From positions 15,486,001 through 15,550,000 of the forward strand of contig JALIGW010000013.1 in the NCBI GenBank assembly GCA_023053685.1: a stretch of 64,000 nucleotides of DNA. Reading direction: 5' to 3'. Below the pieces are notes generated by a model. The model was not told the origin of the DNA and made no database searches. It worked only from the letters and a program-made list of their open reading frames with translations. Below, piece by piece: positions 11,434-22,370 of the stretch (positions within the stretch are counted from its first letter, which is position 1; every line of letters starts with the position of its first letter). The position numbers and the translations under genes were made by a program. This stretch comes from Diadophis punctatus similis. Lineage: Eukaryota > Chordata > Lepidosauria > Squamata > Dipsadidae.

Positions 11434-12712
11434 AGACATGGAGAAGTGAAAACTATCATTAGAAGAGAGTACACCAACAGAGTTAGGAAAATTTTGAAAT
11501 CTAAATTAAATGGTGGAAACACCATCAAGGCCATGAATACCTGGGCAATACCAGTCATAAGATACACGGCTGGTATAATTAACTGGACACAAGCTGATTT
11601 GGACATTTTGGACCGAAACACCAGAAAACTAATGACAATGCACTACAGTTTACATCCACGTAGTGACACTGATAGACTTTACCTGCCCAGAAAATCAGGT
11701 GGCAGAGGACTACTACAAGTAAAGCAAACAGTTGAAGAAGAAAAGCATGCATTGGCGGATTATTTAAAAGAAAGTCAAGAACATCTATTAATTGAAGTAA
11801 AGAACAAAAATCTACTGAAGGTCCAACAGACGAAACAAGAATACAGAAAAAATGTGATAAAATCAAGAATGGAGAGTTGGCAAAATAAAGCATTACATGG
11901 CCAATTTCTGGAAAAAATAAAAGACAAAGTGGACAGTGAAAAAACTTGGTTATGGTTAACATCTGGTACTTTAAAGAAAGAAACAGAATCATTGATCCTG
12001 GCCGCACAAGAACAGGCAATTCGTACAAATGCCATAAAGGCCAAAATTGATAAATCTTCAAATGATGCTAAATGCAGATTATGCAAGGAAGCTGATGAAA
12101 CTGTAGCCCATGTGCTCAGCTGCTGCAAGAAAATCGCACAGACTGATTACAAATTACGACACAACTCTGTTGCACAAATGATCCACTGGAATTTATGCAA
12201 AAATTATAACATCCATACTGCTACAAACTGGTGGGAACACAAGCCTGAAAAAGTCACTGAAAATCAGATGGTCAAGATCTTGTGGGATTTTCGTATACAA
12301 ACAGACAAGGTACTGGCGCATAATACACCAGACATCACGTTGGTCGAGAACAACAAGGTGACTATAATTGACATTGCAATACCAGGAGATAGCAAGGTCG
12401 ATGAAAAGGAACACGAAAAAATTGCAAAATACCAGGACTTAAAAATTGAAATCCAACGATTATGGCACAAACCAGCAGTGGTAATTCCAGTGGTGATTGG
12501 AACACTGGGTGCTATCCCAAAAGCACTGGAATTACATTTAAAACAGCTCAAAATTGACAAAATCACCATCAGTCAAATGCAGAAAGCCGCACTGCTCGGT
12601 TCCGCACATATACTTCGAAAATACATTACGACTTCCTAGGCCCCTGGGTGGGGCTCGACTAGTAATCAATGCCAAATCCGGCGAAACAACTGGCCGCTGT
12701 GATACAATTGTA
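11434..12712 (+). pseudogene. R4/Dong retrotransposon, 5'-truncated copy E
   Basis: It corresponds to 9770-11048 of the full element. The frame is open from the junction to the TAG at 12637-12639; the usual start call at 11446 is a GTG, so there is no native start codon. The last 397 residues read identically to copy C and include the CCHC finger and the complete restriction-like endonuclease but not the RT core. By eye I found one nucleotide difference over ~1.28 kb (gtagtg in C at ~10828, gtggtg here at ~12492, silent). It was therefore made very recently, by retrotransposition from the same source or by local duplication. The tail is only a few TAA units (12713-12730). Confidence 0.93.
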
Positions 12713-12847
12713 TAATAATAATAATAATAAAACAAGAAAGATTTATTTTATGTTTTCTGTAATTCTTCCCTGAAGGATCTCTGGAGAAAAATCCAGAATT
12801 GTATCATGCTGTAACTTATTCCTAGATACAAGAGGGAAGAGTTAAAG

Positions 12848-12865
12848 ATAAAGGGATGTGTCAAA
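12848..12865 (+). repeat. Left target-site duplication of the 12.87-14.49 kb retrocopy
   Basis: ataaagggatgtgtcaaa recurs at 14491-14508 with a single mismatch (G to A at the seventh base). An 18-bp length fits L1-type insertion. Confidence 0.6.
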
Positions 12866-14490
12866 AGACACTAATTAAATTTAATGTGGATTAGAAACCC
12901 CTTTTGGATTTTTTGCATGACAAAAAATGAAATTATGATATATGGTTTTGATGAGTAAATAGTAGATTATGGAATAAATGAAAGTAATGTTGTAATCATA
13001 GAGCAAGAGTTCGATTTATATTTATACTTATAACTGCTGTTTGGGTGCCCTGATAGATTTATCCTGATGGTATGTCGGTTCCACGACGGTATGATGGCTT
13101 GTGTTCTGGACGACAGAGAAGCTTCAGAGGCCTTTTCTGTTACAAACAGCGTCAAGCAAGGGTGCGTGTTGGCACCGACCTTGTTCAGCATAATGTTTTC
13201 AGCCATGCTGTCAGACACCTTCCAGAACAGTTCCTTGGGAATTTGCCTGAGATATAGGACCGATGGGAAACTGTTTAACCTGCGAAGACTCCAGGCTGTC
13301 ACCAAGATAAAGGAGACTGTGCTACGTGACCTCCTCTTTGCTGATGATTGTGCCCTGAATGCTGGATCAGAGCAGGAAATGCAAGCCAGTGTGGACAAAT
13401 TCGCAGCAGCATACGACAACTTCGTCCTCTCATCAACATAAAGAAGACCAAAGTGATGCATCAGCCAGCTCTGAAAGCCCAACACCAAGAGCCCACCATC
13501 ACAGTGAAGGGACAAAAGCTGCAAGCAGTGGACCAATTTACATACCTTGGTAGCACCCTCTCCCGTGCAGTGACAATTGATATTGAGGACAACTGCAGAA
13601 TCACCAAGGCAAGTCTGCATTTGGCAGACTACTGACCAATGCGTGGGACCGCTATGGAATAAGCCTTGCTACAAAGCTCAAAGTCTACCGAGCAGTAGTG
13701 CTAACTATCCTGATGTATGCCAGTGAGACATGGACTGTATATAGGAGGCACGTTAGGCAATTGAAAAACTTCCACATGACCTGCCTCTATAGAATTCTGA
13801 GGATCCGGTGGCAGACACAGAAGTACTCTCCAGAGTAGGCCTGCCATCAGTTCACACCCTGCTGATGAAAGCCCAGACACGCTGGGCAAGCCATGTTGCA
13901 AGGATGCCAGATCATTGCATCCCTAAACAGCTTCTCTATGGTGAGCTGTCTCAAGGAAAGTGATCACACGGGGGACAAAGGAAGCAATATAAAAACACAT
14001 TGAAAGCTTCCATCAAGTACCTGGATATCAACACCACCTCCTGGGAAATCCTGGCACAAGATCGATCGACATGGCACATGCTGACCCACCAAGGCTGCCA
14101 GACATCTGAGGACAGAAGAACAACCATAGCACAAGAGAAGTGAGCGCTCCCCAAAGCCAGAGCTGCACAGGCTGCAACAATGGTGCCCACACATGTCTGC
14201 CCGACGTGGCAGAACATTTCATGCCCATGTAGGCCTTACCAGCCACCTGCCCTGCGGACACATCGTGGACGGCCCACAACCTGTTAGATGTCAAGGTCCT
14301 CTTTGAACACGATGGATGAACATCATCATAGCTGCTGTAAAAGAAAATTGGAACTCAATTGGAACATGCCTGGCTTTGTTCTTTTTTCTTTATTTTCTCT
14401 CTCTCTTTTATCTTAAATATTAGTTTCTGTTAGTTTTTAATCTTTCTTGTTTAAACTCTTAATAAAGCTAATACAGAAAAGAAAAAAAGA
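12866..14490 (+). mobile_element. LINE-like retrocopy with RT remnant, C2H2-finger remnant and poly(A) tail
   Basis: The insert is bounded by an 18-bp near-perfect direct repeat. It ends with an AATAAA signal (14461-14466) and an A-rich tail (gaaaagaaaaaaag). The body encodes an endonuclease-RT type protein: thumb and palm pieces at 13045-13440, then reading on in other frames to ~14215. A second copy of this LINE family was not found in the window, so whether it is a full LINE 3' portion or a processed copy of a chimeric transcript is open. About 180 bp at the 5' end (12866-13045) shows nothing recognisable. Confidence 0.6.
13045..14325 (+). pseudogene. Degenerate reverse transcriptase ORF of an unassigned LINE
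   Basis: The frame at 13067-13441 contains [20 protein letters not shown] and the palm motif [14 protein letters not shown], the second catalytic Asp pair of LINE reverse transcriptases. A frame change leads into [12 protein letters not shown] and QFTYLGSTLSRA (13433-13635), then connection and thumb parts (KLKVYRAVVLTILMYASETW, near 13675-13735). Near 14190-14250 the reading CPT-W, then GRTFHAHVGLTSHL in the next frame, looks like a C2H2 finger broken by a one-base loss. Several frameshifts and stops make it non-functional. The RT type is endonuclease-RT LINE; RTE- or Jockey-like are options I cannot separate. Confidence 0.75.
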
Positions 14491-14508
14491 ATAAAGAGAT
14501 GTGTCAAA
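14491..14508 (+). repeat. Right target-site duplication of the 12.87-14.49 kb retrocopy
   Basis: ataaagagatgtgtcaaa, 17 of 18 bases the same as 12848-12865. Confidence 0.6.
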
Positions 14509-14509
14509 T

Positions 14510-15240
14510 AATAATTAGCAGTCAAGAAAAGCATATTCAAAAAATGAGATCTTTAAAATTCCGATACAATCAATTTCATTAAGAAAAAAAAAGAATATAG
14601 TAGCAAGCTTCAAAGGAATGACTTGGCAGAAACTAACAATAAGTCACACCAACTACAATTTTCAAGAGAAAGAAATAGTTAGAGGGAAATGAAAACAGTG
14701 CTGTACTTTTTATTTTAGCTTTTTTCTTCAAAAGACTTACCAGGACACACTTCAATCTCTAACTGGATACCTGAGTTATCAGGAGAAAGCTATACTCCTC
14801 CCCCTTTTAAAGAAAGGTCAGTTTTCATGGATCTGTTTGAAACAATGATGGATTTCATATCATAGCATCCATTCAAATATCTAATGTGGTTTGCAAGCTA
14901 TTGGGAAAAGTTTCCTTTACTTTAAGTAAAGCCTGACTATTTCTAAGTAATCCACTTCATGGGTTTTATCCATAATAAGAGGGTGGCACTCTTGTCCACA
15001 CACATACATTTAGATTTGTTTCAACTATGTTTGATACAACATTGTAGAGGTCAAATGAAAGTTTTGCTTTCATGGTTATCTAACAAGTCTCTTTTTTATA
15101 TCCAAGTTCTTACTTTAGTGTGGCGGTCACCAAATGATGAATATACAAGTGTTTTCGGAGCTATATGAACCAATAATCCATATTGCTTCTATCATGTATT
15201 TGTCTGGTTCAATATTCATAATAATGTATAACACTGTACA
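14510..15240. other. No recognised feature
   Basis: AT-rich sequence; short open frames without recognisable content. Confidence 0.5.
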
Positions 15241-15243
15241 GGT

Positions 15244-15252
15244 AATAACAAT

Positions 15253-15301
<49 letters not shown>
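15244..15301. repeat. (AAC)n microsatellite = (GTT)n tail of CR1
   Basis: About 18 units immediately at the 3' end of a minus-strand CR1. The same trinucleotide follows the CR1 copies at 55.3 kb and 56.2 kb. Confidence 0.95.
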
Positions 15302-15952
15302 GAGTTGGAAGGGACCTTGGAGGTCTTCTAGTCCAACCCCCTGCTTAGGCAGAAAACCCTACACCGCTTCAGACAAATGGTTATCCAACATCTTCTTAAA
15401 AATGTCCAGTGTTGGAGCATTCACAACTTCTGGAGGCAACTGATTAATTGTTCTAACTGTCAGGAAATTTATCCTTAGTTCTAAGTTGCTTCTCTCCTTG
15501 ATTAGTTTCCACCCATTGCTTCTTGTTTTACCCTCAGGTGCTTTGGAGAATAGCTTGACGCCCTCTTCTTTGTGGCAACCCCTGAGATATAACACTGTTA
15601 TCATGTCTCCCCTAGTCCTTCTTTTCATTAAACTAGACATACCCAGTTCCTGCAACCGTTCTTCATATGTTTTAGCCTCCAGTCCTCTAATCATCTTTGT
15701 TGCTCTTCTCTGCACTCTTTCTAGAGTCTCAACATCCTTTTTACATTGTGGTGACCAAAACTGAATGCAATATTCCTAGTGTGGCCTTGCCAAGGCATTA
15801 TAAAGTGCTATTAACACTTCACGTGATCTTGATTCTATCCCTCTGTTAATGCAGCCTAGAACTGTGTTGGCTTTTTTGGCAGCTGCTGCACACCGCTGGC
15901 TCATATTTAAATGGTTGTCCACTAGGACTCCAAGATCCCTCTCACAGTTACT
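15302..15952 (-). pseudogene. CR1 LINE, 3' end (ORF2 C-terminus and 3' UTR), minus strand
   Basis: The minus-strand frame (15715-15359) reads RRATKMIRGLEAKTYEERLQ, RGDMITV, LFSKAPEGKTRSNGW and KKMLDNHLSEAV, the conserved C-terminal part of CR1 ORF2 after the RT. Small in-frame losses are seen where other copies have 'AVFQYLRG' and 'NQWNSLPPE'. The non-coding end contains 'ctagaagacctccaaggtcc'. 5' truncated, with no RT catalytic core. It belongs to the same young-looking family as the copies at 54.8 and 56.2 kb. Confidence 0.92.
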
Positions 15953-16313
15953 ACTGACTTACAACAGTTCATTTAGTGACCATTCAAAGTTACAACGGCA
16001 CTGAAAAAAAGTGACTTATGACTGTTTTTCACACTTATGACCATTACAGCATCCCCGTGGTCACATGATAAAAATTCAGATGCTTGGCAATTGACTCGTC
16101 TTTGTGACGGTTGCAGTGTCCTGGGGGGGGGGTCAAGTGATGACCTTTCAAAACCTACTGACAAGCAAAGTCAATGGGGAATGCAACAACCGCTGTGATT
16201 CATTTCACTGCAGCAAGAAAAGTCGTAAAATGGTGCAAACACTTAACAAGTGTTTCACTTAGCAATAGAAATGTGGGGCTCAATTGGGGTTGTAACTTGA
16301 GGATTGCCTGTAT
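15950..16313. mobile_element. DNA-transposon remnant (squamate 'gtgacttatgac' family)
   Basis: It reads 'acttacaacagttcatttag', 'ggtcacatgat', 'acaagcaaagtcaatgggga' and a right end 'gttgtaacttgaggattgcc'. This resembles a non-autonomous element with ends like 'acaggtagtcctcgacttac'. The left terminus is lost at the CR1 boundary. Non-coding. Confidence 0.6.
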
Positions 16314-16314
16314 T

Positions 16315-17910
16315 GTTAAGAGCTGCATAAGAAATGAATTGAAGGCAGTACAAATGCTTATCAATATTGCCACGCAATACTGAAACCGTGCGAAGGAACT
16401 CATCCTGCTATTAGTTTACAAATAATGAGGAAGGTGCGTGTATAGGATTCAGTAACAACCAAGAAGCTGATGGACAAAAGAGTTTGGGGAATTGCTTTTG
16501 ATTCATTAATTAATCAAATGTCAGTCCCAAAGGTAAGAGGAGAAGGTGTATCTTGAGATGGGATTTCGAAGCAATTACCATACCGTTGACTTCAACACAG
16601 TGGTCTGAACATGAAAGTGAACCAATTATTTTGCTTGTGGCCCACATGGTGACGCAGTTCTCTTCCATTTATATCCTTTGAATTTGAATCATTACCAAAA
16701 TTAATTCATCTCTTAATTATTCATTTAGGAATTGCTTTATTGGATTCCCAGGAGTAATATCTTAGGAATGTCTTTTCTTAATCAGATATTTAGAATGTAA
16801 GAAGAGTGAAGGCTTGGATTCCTTTGTGAGACTACTGGGAATTTAGATTCAAATGGATGTGCAAATAAGACAAACCTGTAATTTGTGCCATAACTTTCCC
16901 TACTAGCAAAAATAAGCTTCCAAACATGGACTATTTTTTTTAAATATATTCTTGGCATCACTATCTTAAAATTCACAGTCTTTGAAAGTTAACATTGAAA
17001 TAGCAATACTAAAAATATCAATCAAAAGCATGAAAAAATAATGCAGGCCTCCAACACGAATCTCAAATGCAAATGGAATAATTATTTTTTTTTTTACTTA
17101 TCTTGAAAATAATACAGATTAAAAAAACCCAAAGGAAATCTGTCAGCCTTTGAAGTACCTAGTTTTGCCTTTAGTGAAGAAATAACTGGCACCGAACATC
17201 TTCGGTGTTTAAAAAAGCTTGTTTTATTTTGAATGAGCCACATTGAGATTTAAGTGTGCGCGCTGGCCAAGCTGAGAGTTCACGTTTGTTTGTTTATTTG
17301 TTTATTAAGTCTTAATTGCTGTATGTTGAAAGGATTCCAGGCAGCATACCAAAGTGCGAGTAAAAACTGTCCACCACATAGACAACTGTGCTTTCAAGCA
17401 GTTTTTTCTTGTAATGCATTTAGAAATGCAGTGGTATCGGTTTAACCTGCTAGGCCAGGCCAAATCTGTTAGCAGGCTCACTGATTTCCAAAAGCTGAAA
17501 AATGCACTTTGAAGGACAGCAGCCAAGATCAATTGGATGATAACAGTATTTGGAGTACAACATTCAGGAGGGAAAAAAAGGAACTGCTCTCTTCTAAAGC
17601 AAACAGTAAACTCCAAGAAGTTGTACTGGACCCAAGTAATCATATACAGTTCTGACAATTCTGGTGCTGTTCCCCTTTTGCCTCCTAAGTGATTTTTTTT
17701 AAATACTACATACTTTCTTAATCTATAGTAATTCATTACTCTGCTCATGCATCTCTAACTCTGATGTTTCCTACTTGAACAAAAAGTATGTTATAAAACT
17801 AGAGATGATTTCTCCTGTCTTTTTACTCTGAGTTACCAGATCCAGATATTTAGTCGAAACCTCCTTTTGATTGCATGAAACTACAATTGTGCCTAATACA
17901 GATAAATTAC
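16315..17910. other. No recognised feature
   Basis: AT-rich. Apart from a T10 run and an A7 tract nothing stands out, and the 17305-17748 minus-strand frame has no recognisable domain. Confidence 0.5.
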
Positions 17911-17914
17911 TGTA

Positions 17915-17985
17915 CCAAAGGTGTTTTTCCAAGAGGCAACTGGACTCTCAGAAAGTCCAGTTGCCTCTTGAAAAAGCACCTTTGG
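17915..17985. repeat. 32-bp arm fold-back (hairpin)
   Basis: The left arm 17915-17946 and right arm 17954-17985 are complementary at 30 of 32 positions by eye, with a 7-nt loop (ctcagaa). The right arm is also the start of the LINE-like 3' region that follows. Confidence 0.85.
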
Positions 17986-18255
17986 GACAACCATGACCTG
18001 GATGACTGAGAATCTCCATAGACATTTAGCTATGCACTTGGGGATGAACACCCTTTGATTGGTATGGGAGTGTGAACGGATTTCCAGAAAAAATTGCAGA
18101 CTACAGGAACCATTTGTGCTTCAGTTTGAGACAAATTCCTTGTGTGTCCAATCACACTTGGCCAATAAAGAGTTCTATTCTATTCTATTCTATTCTATTC
18201 TATTCTATTCTATTCTATTCTATTCTATTCTATTCTATTCTATTCTATTCTATTC
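17957..18255 (+). mobile_element. CR1/L3-type LINE 3' end with (ATTCT)n tail
   Basis: It contains 'ccttgtgtgtccaatcacac', 'ttggccaataaag' and then (TTCTA)n from ~18173 to 18255. The minus-strand copy at 32.55 kb has the same terminal block. Snake CR1-L3 elements are reported to carry AATAG-type tails, which fits. Non-coding here. Confidence 0.75.
18173..18255. repeat. (ATTCT)n microsatellite
   Basis: About 16 pentanucleotide units, starting directly at the LINE end 'ccaataaagag'. Confidence 0.97.
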
Positions 18256-18367
18256 ACAGACTCATCCCCAACAGCCTGCGTCTGTGTTCAACAGTGAAGG
18301 GATACATAGCAGAAAACATCATGCAGAAACACAACACCAACTTCTCCATGAAAAAAAGCCAGTAATA

Positions 18368-18438
18368 TCCAGTTGCCTCTTAAACAAGCACCTTTGGGAC
18401 AACCATGACCTTGATCACTGAGAATCTCCATAGACATA
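18368..18438 (+). repeat. ~70-bp direct repeat of 17957-18026
   Basis: 'agttgcctcttaaacaagca', 'ggacaaccatgacc' and 'gagaatctccatagacat' repeat the segment that begins at the fold-back, with a few mismatches. The two copies bracket the (ATTCT)n-tailed block, so the area looks like two partial copies of one element. Confidence 0.75.
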
Positions 18439-18439
18439 A

Positions 18440-19850
18440 ATCCCTGCAGGCTTAATGTGACTGTTCATTCCAAGATTCTTAATATAAAGTAAAAGAAGAG
18501 GGAAAAGCTAAAATAATAGCACGCATACTTTACAATCTTCCTCTTATGTCTTAACTTTCTAATGCAAGTTTGGACTGGTCCTGAATAATTATCATTTTTA
18601 TTTTCTGTTTGGGGAGTATCCATTCTTTTATTTCGATTTGAGAACTCCACAATTACACCTCTAAGCTGGAATGCTCCAAAGAGGTAGAAAAAAAATCATA
18701 AACTAATGATGATGTAAGAAAAATATTAAGCATAAAAGCAACACCTATTAAGGGAGCTCTTAATCATAATAGGGAACTCTTACTTTTTCTTGTCAAATAA
18801 GCATATTACATTAATTGTTCTGCTCTTTTCGTACTACAAATTCAAGAAGATTCAGTCCAAACACTAGATTTATGCCTGTGTGAATAAAAGACATAAATAC
18901 AGATCTTCAGAATATGTAGAATGAAGTATTGTTCTAAGATTCCCAGCCACCCTTATACAGAAATACGTACATCAGCTCATTTTGGCAGCCCATGTACCAA
19001 TCAGGATAATGCTGCCCTTTCTCATTACACTTATTTCAGTCCAAATAGGAAACTGAAAACTATTTTATTTAACTGCCTGAACAGTGAAATATACTAGCTT
19101 CCTGAAACAAAAAATATTTTAATGTTTTAGTTGTCATTAAAGAATTGCATTAATTTTGAATATAAAACCAGTTGTGGTTAAGTATATAGTTCTATTTCCC
19201 ATTTAAAACATTGAGGTTTTTTCCTCTATTTTCTTTAAAGGTCATCAGTTTTATAACTTATTCTTGATCTCTGAAATAAAATGAATAATGATCAAATATC
19301 TCACAGAATTTATGGAATGGAAGAATATACAAATAGTAATGTATTGCATCTGACATTTTTGTTTTTAAAAAATATTTAATCTGGCAATCAAACTGCTGGA
19401 GAATGACTTAGGCAGCTGTATAGTATTTTAACATATTGAATGAATAAAGTGATGTGGACAGAAACCAGATCAAGACGACAAGATTAAGACACTCTTTTGT
19501 GGGCTCAAAACATGGCTGCATGTTTTGTGTAATTGTGTAATTCTCATTAAAGCCAACAAATCTAACCAACATAATTCTGAAGAAGATGTCTTCCCTCAAA
19601 GAGGAAATCATATAGATGGCCAACAGCTACATTTTCTCTTGGCCCGTCAAGGAAGAACTAAGCTGGTCAGCAATCCAGTTTAGAATTTTATAGCATTACA
19701 ATTATTCAGGCTGCATGGCATACATAGACATGTAATAGGAGATACAATTGTATTGGTCATTTGCCTATTTGTATGATGGTGGTACAGGTAACCTCCGTCC
19801 TTACAGATATAGATGATACCATTGTATAATTCTCCTTAAGTATTTTGAAA
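18440..19850. other. No recognised feature
   Basis: AT-rich sequence with no support for genes or repeats. Confidence 0.5.
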
Positions 19851-19851
19851 G

Positions 19852-20375
19852 AATAGAATAGAGCTGGAAGGGACCTTGGAGGTCTTCTAGTCCAGCCGCC
19901 TGCTCAAGCAGGCTAACCTATACAATCTCAAACAAGTGACTGTCCAGTCTCTTCTTTAAAACCTCCAGTGATGGAGCACCCACGATTTCTGAAGGCAAGC
20001 TGTTCCACAGTTTAATTGTCTTTACTGTCAGGAAGTTTCTCCTTAATTCCAGATTACTTCTCTCTTTGATCAGTTTCCAACCATTATTTCTTGTCCTGCT
20101 CTCTGGTGCTTTGGAAAATAATTTGACCCCCTCTTCTTTGTAGCAGCCCCTCAAATACTGAAATACTGCTATCATGTCACCTCTAATTCTTCTTTTCTTT
20201 AGACTAGCCAGACCCAAAATCTGCAGCCGTTCTTCATATGGTTTAGTCTCCAGGCCTTTGATCATCTTAGTTGGTCTTCTCTGAACTTTTTCCAAAGTCT
20301 CAGCATCTTTTTTGTAGTGTGATGGCCAAAATTGATTGCAGTATTCCAGGTGTGCTCTTACCAAGCGGCACTAAG
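19852..20375 (-). pseudogene. CR1 LINE 3' end, older copy, minus strand
   Basis: The frame 20364-19918 is open for 148 codons from VRAHLEYCNQFWPSHYKKDA to KKRLDSHLFEIV, the end of CR1 ORF2. The 3' UTR has 'tagaagacctccaaggtccc' and ends in an ATAGA-type short tract instead of GTT repeats. Residues differ throughout from the 15.3/54.8/56.3 kb family, so it is a separate, older CR1 lineage. Its 5' end is truncated at 'gcagtattccaggtgtgctc'. Confidence 0.92.
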
Positions 20376-20379
20376 CGTT

Positions 20380-21660
20380 TTGTATTTCTAGGGTTTTGTA
20401 AAGCATCACTAAGTCATCATCATCATGATACCACGAAGAAGCAAGGAATCAATATGGATTTGTAAAGTTATTAACATATGGAAGACAGGTGAAGAAAACC
20501 TCCTGTATTCAACAAATGCACATGTATAAAATACCTGAAGATGCAGAAGAGTTTTCAAGAACAGTGGAAAAGCAGAGAATAAAAGGAAAACAGACTACTG
20601 TTGAGCTGCTAAAGGAACAGAATTGAATGAAGTGGAAACTGTGTGCTTACAAGTTCACACTGTTGGGGCCAGAGAGTTCACCAGAGTGCCGTTCATTTCC
20701 TCTTCCACTCTGTAACTTCAGGACTTTGAAGACCGCTGTAGGGATATAATCATTCTTCCATGGGCTGTGGGGGAAAAACCACAGAGAAGTTCCTCATTCA
20801 TCCTCCAATAATACATCCCCATCTTCACTTTTAATCTGTTATTTCATTGTAAAGATACAGACCATTATTTCTTTGAAATCACTTTCACTCTTCATAGTTA
20901 ACAGGGGTTTTTTAAAGTCATAAAACTGTATTAGCTAACTATCTGTCAGGTCCAATATGCTGTAAGTGGTGGACGGTTTTCATTCGCATGTTGGTATGCT
21001 GCCTGGAATTCTTTCAAAAATTCCAACATTTTTAAAATTCATTCTGCATTTCCTGACTGAGGAGGATTGGTCAGCTACCATTTGAATATTAATTTGTCAA
21101 AGAACAATCAAGAGACTTACCATTTGATAGTCAAACGTGCTCCTCTTTCATATTATATAATACTGATTCCCCCTCCCCCCCGTCATCAGCTTCTGCTATT
21201 TTGAATTTTGCATACTGCTATGTTTTCAGTGTGAACTCTGAACTGAAATGCTAGTTTTGAAATGATGCCATCCGGGGTTGATGCTGCTGAGGTTTCAAGG
21301 CCACTTGGCAACTCTGGAATACTAACCCTCTGACAACAAACTCGGAATATTAATTGTGTAAACATGTGGGTTTTTTTCATCGTGTGAGCAATGCCAATTA
21401 AATGATGGGGTATCTTTTGCAAAGGCCCTTCTGCTGAGTGAATTTTTCTGATGAACTAGAACAAAGGAATCTTAGATGTCTAGTTATTGCATACAAAGCT
21501 AGAATCTGATGAGTGGTAACCTCACTTTCTGCTTTCTTTGACTGTAATGCAGGGGTGTTCAACCCTGACAACTTTAAGTCTTGTGGACTTCAACACCCAG
21601 AATTCTCCAGCCTGCATACAATTTATTGAGCCACTTTTGAACACTGTAAAATTTATAATT
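20380..21660. other. Mostly unrecognised; a short interspersed-repeat scrap near 21.55-21.62 kb
   Basis: 'cttgtggacttcaacaccca' near 21.58 kb resembles a frequent squamate interspersed repeat, but no termini are visible. The rest shows nothing I can support. Confidence 0.4.
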
Positions 21661-21665
21661 AAAAT

Positions 21666-22362
21666 CAGTGGTTCCCAAAGTGGGCGGTACCATCCCCTGG
21701 GGGATGGTGGGATGACCTAGGGGGTGCTAAGAGGCAAGGGGGTGGCAGGGGGTGCTAAGAGGCAAGGGGTGGCAGGGGGGTGCTAAGAGGCCACATGGAA
21801 GGCAGGAAAGCATGTCGGGGTGGCAGAGAAGGGAGGTAGCAGCCTACTCCCTTCCCCGCAGCCCTGCCATGCTTGGCAGCCTTCCACACGGCCTTCCCGG
21901 CAGTCCCCCACACCCGGTTGCCTTCCGACATTGGTGTCCAGACTGGCCCAGACAGTGGGTGGGCAGACGGCCCTTGGTGGAAATGCAGACGCTGAGAGGG
22001 GCAGCAGCAGAAGGGCAAGAGGATATCATGGGGCTGCTGCACATGAGCCCGCCTCATTTCTGCAAAGAAAAAAGAAAAAAGAAAAAAGAAAAAAGAAAAA
22101 AGAAAAAAGAAAAAAGAAAAAAGAAAAAAGAAAAAAGAAAAAAGAAAAAAGAAAAAAGAAAAAAGAAAAAAAAGAAAAAAAGAAAGACTTATGACCACAA
22201 TTGAGCCCAAAGTTTTGGTTGATAATAAAGAGTGTTGTTAAGTGCGTTTCACCACATTTTACAAGTTGGCCATGCCCACCCAGTCACCTGACCACCAAGC
22301 CACACCCACCTGAGTTTGTAGCACCAAGGGAGCAGTGGACTGAAAAAGTTTGGGAACCACTG
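21666..22362. mobile_element. hAT-type non-autonomous DNA transposon (cagtggttcccaaa ends)
   Basis: The left end cagtggttcccaaag and right end tttgggaaccactg are terminal inverted repeats of the hAT/Charlie kind. Flanks attaaaat (21658-21665) and atttaaat (22363-22370) make an imperfect 8-bp target duplication. Inside are three copies of a ~28-bp G-rich unit (gggggtgctaagaggcaagg) near 21.72-21.79 kb and a long (GAAAAAA)n tract. No transposase is visible; open frames through the A-rich tract are artefacts. Confidence 0.85.
22064..22190. repeat. (GAAAAAA)n repeat within the hAT-type element
   Basis: About 18 heptanucleotide units, the last ones irregular. It lies inside the non-autonomous transposon and not at its end. 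Confidence 0.96.
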
Positions 22363-22370
22363 ATTTAAAT

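Noticed and set aside
17305..17748. 147-codon minus-strand frame
   Set aside because: Composition and context give no sign of coding; nothing recognisable.
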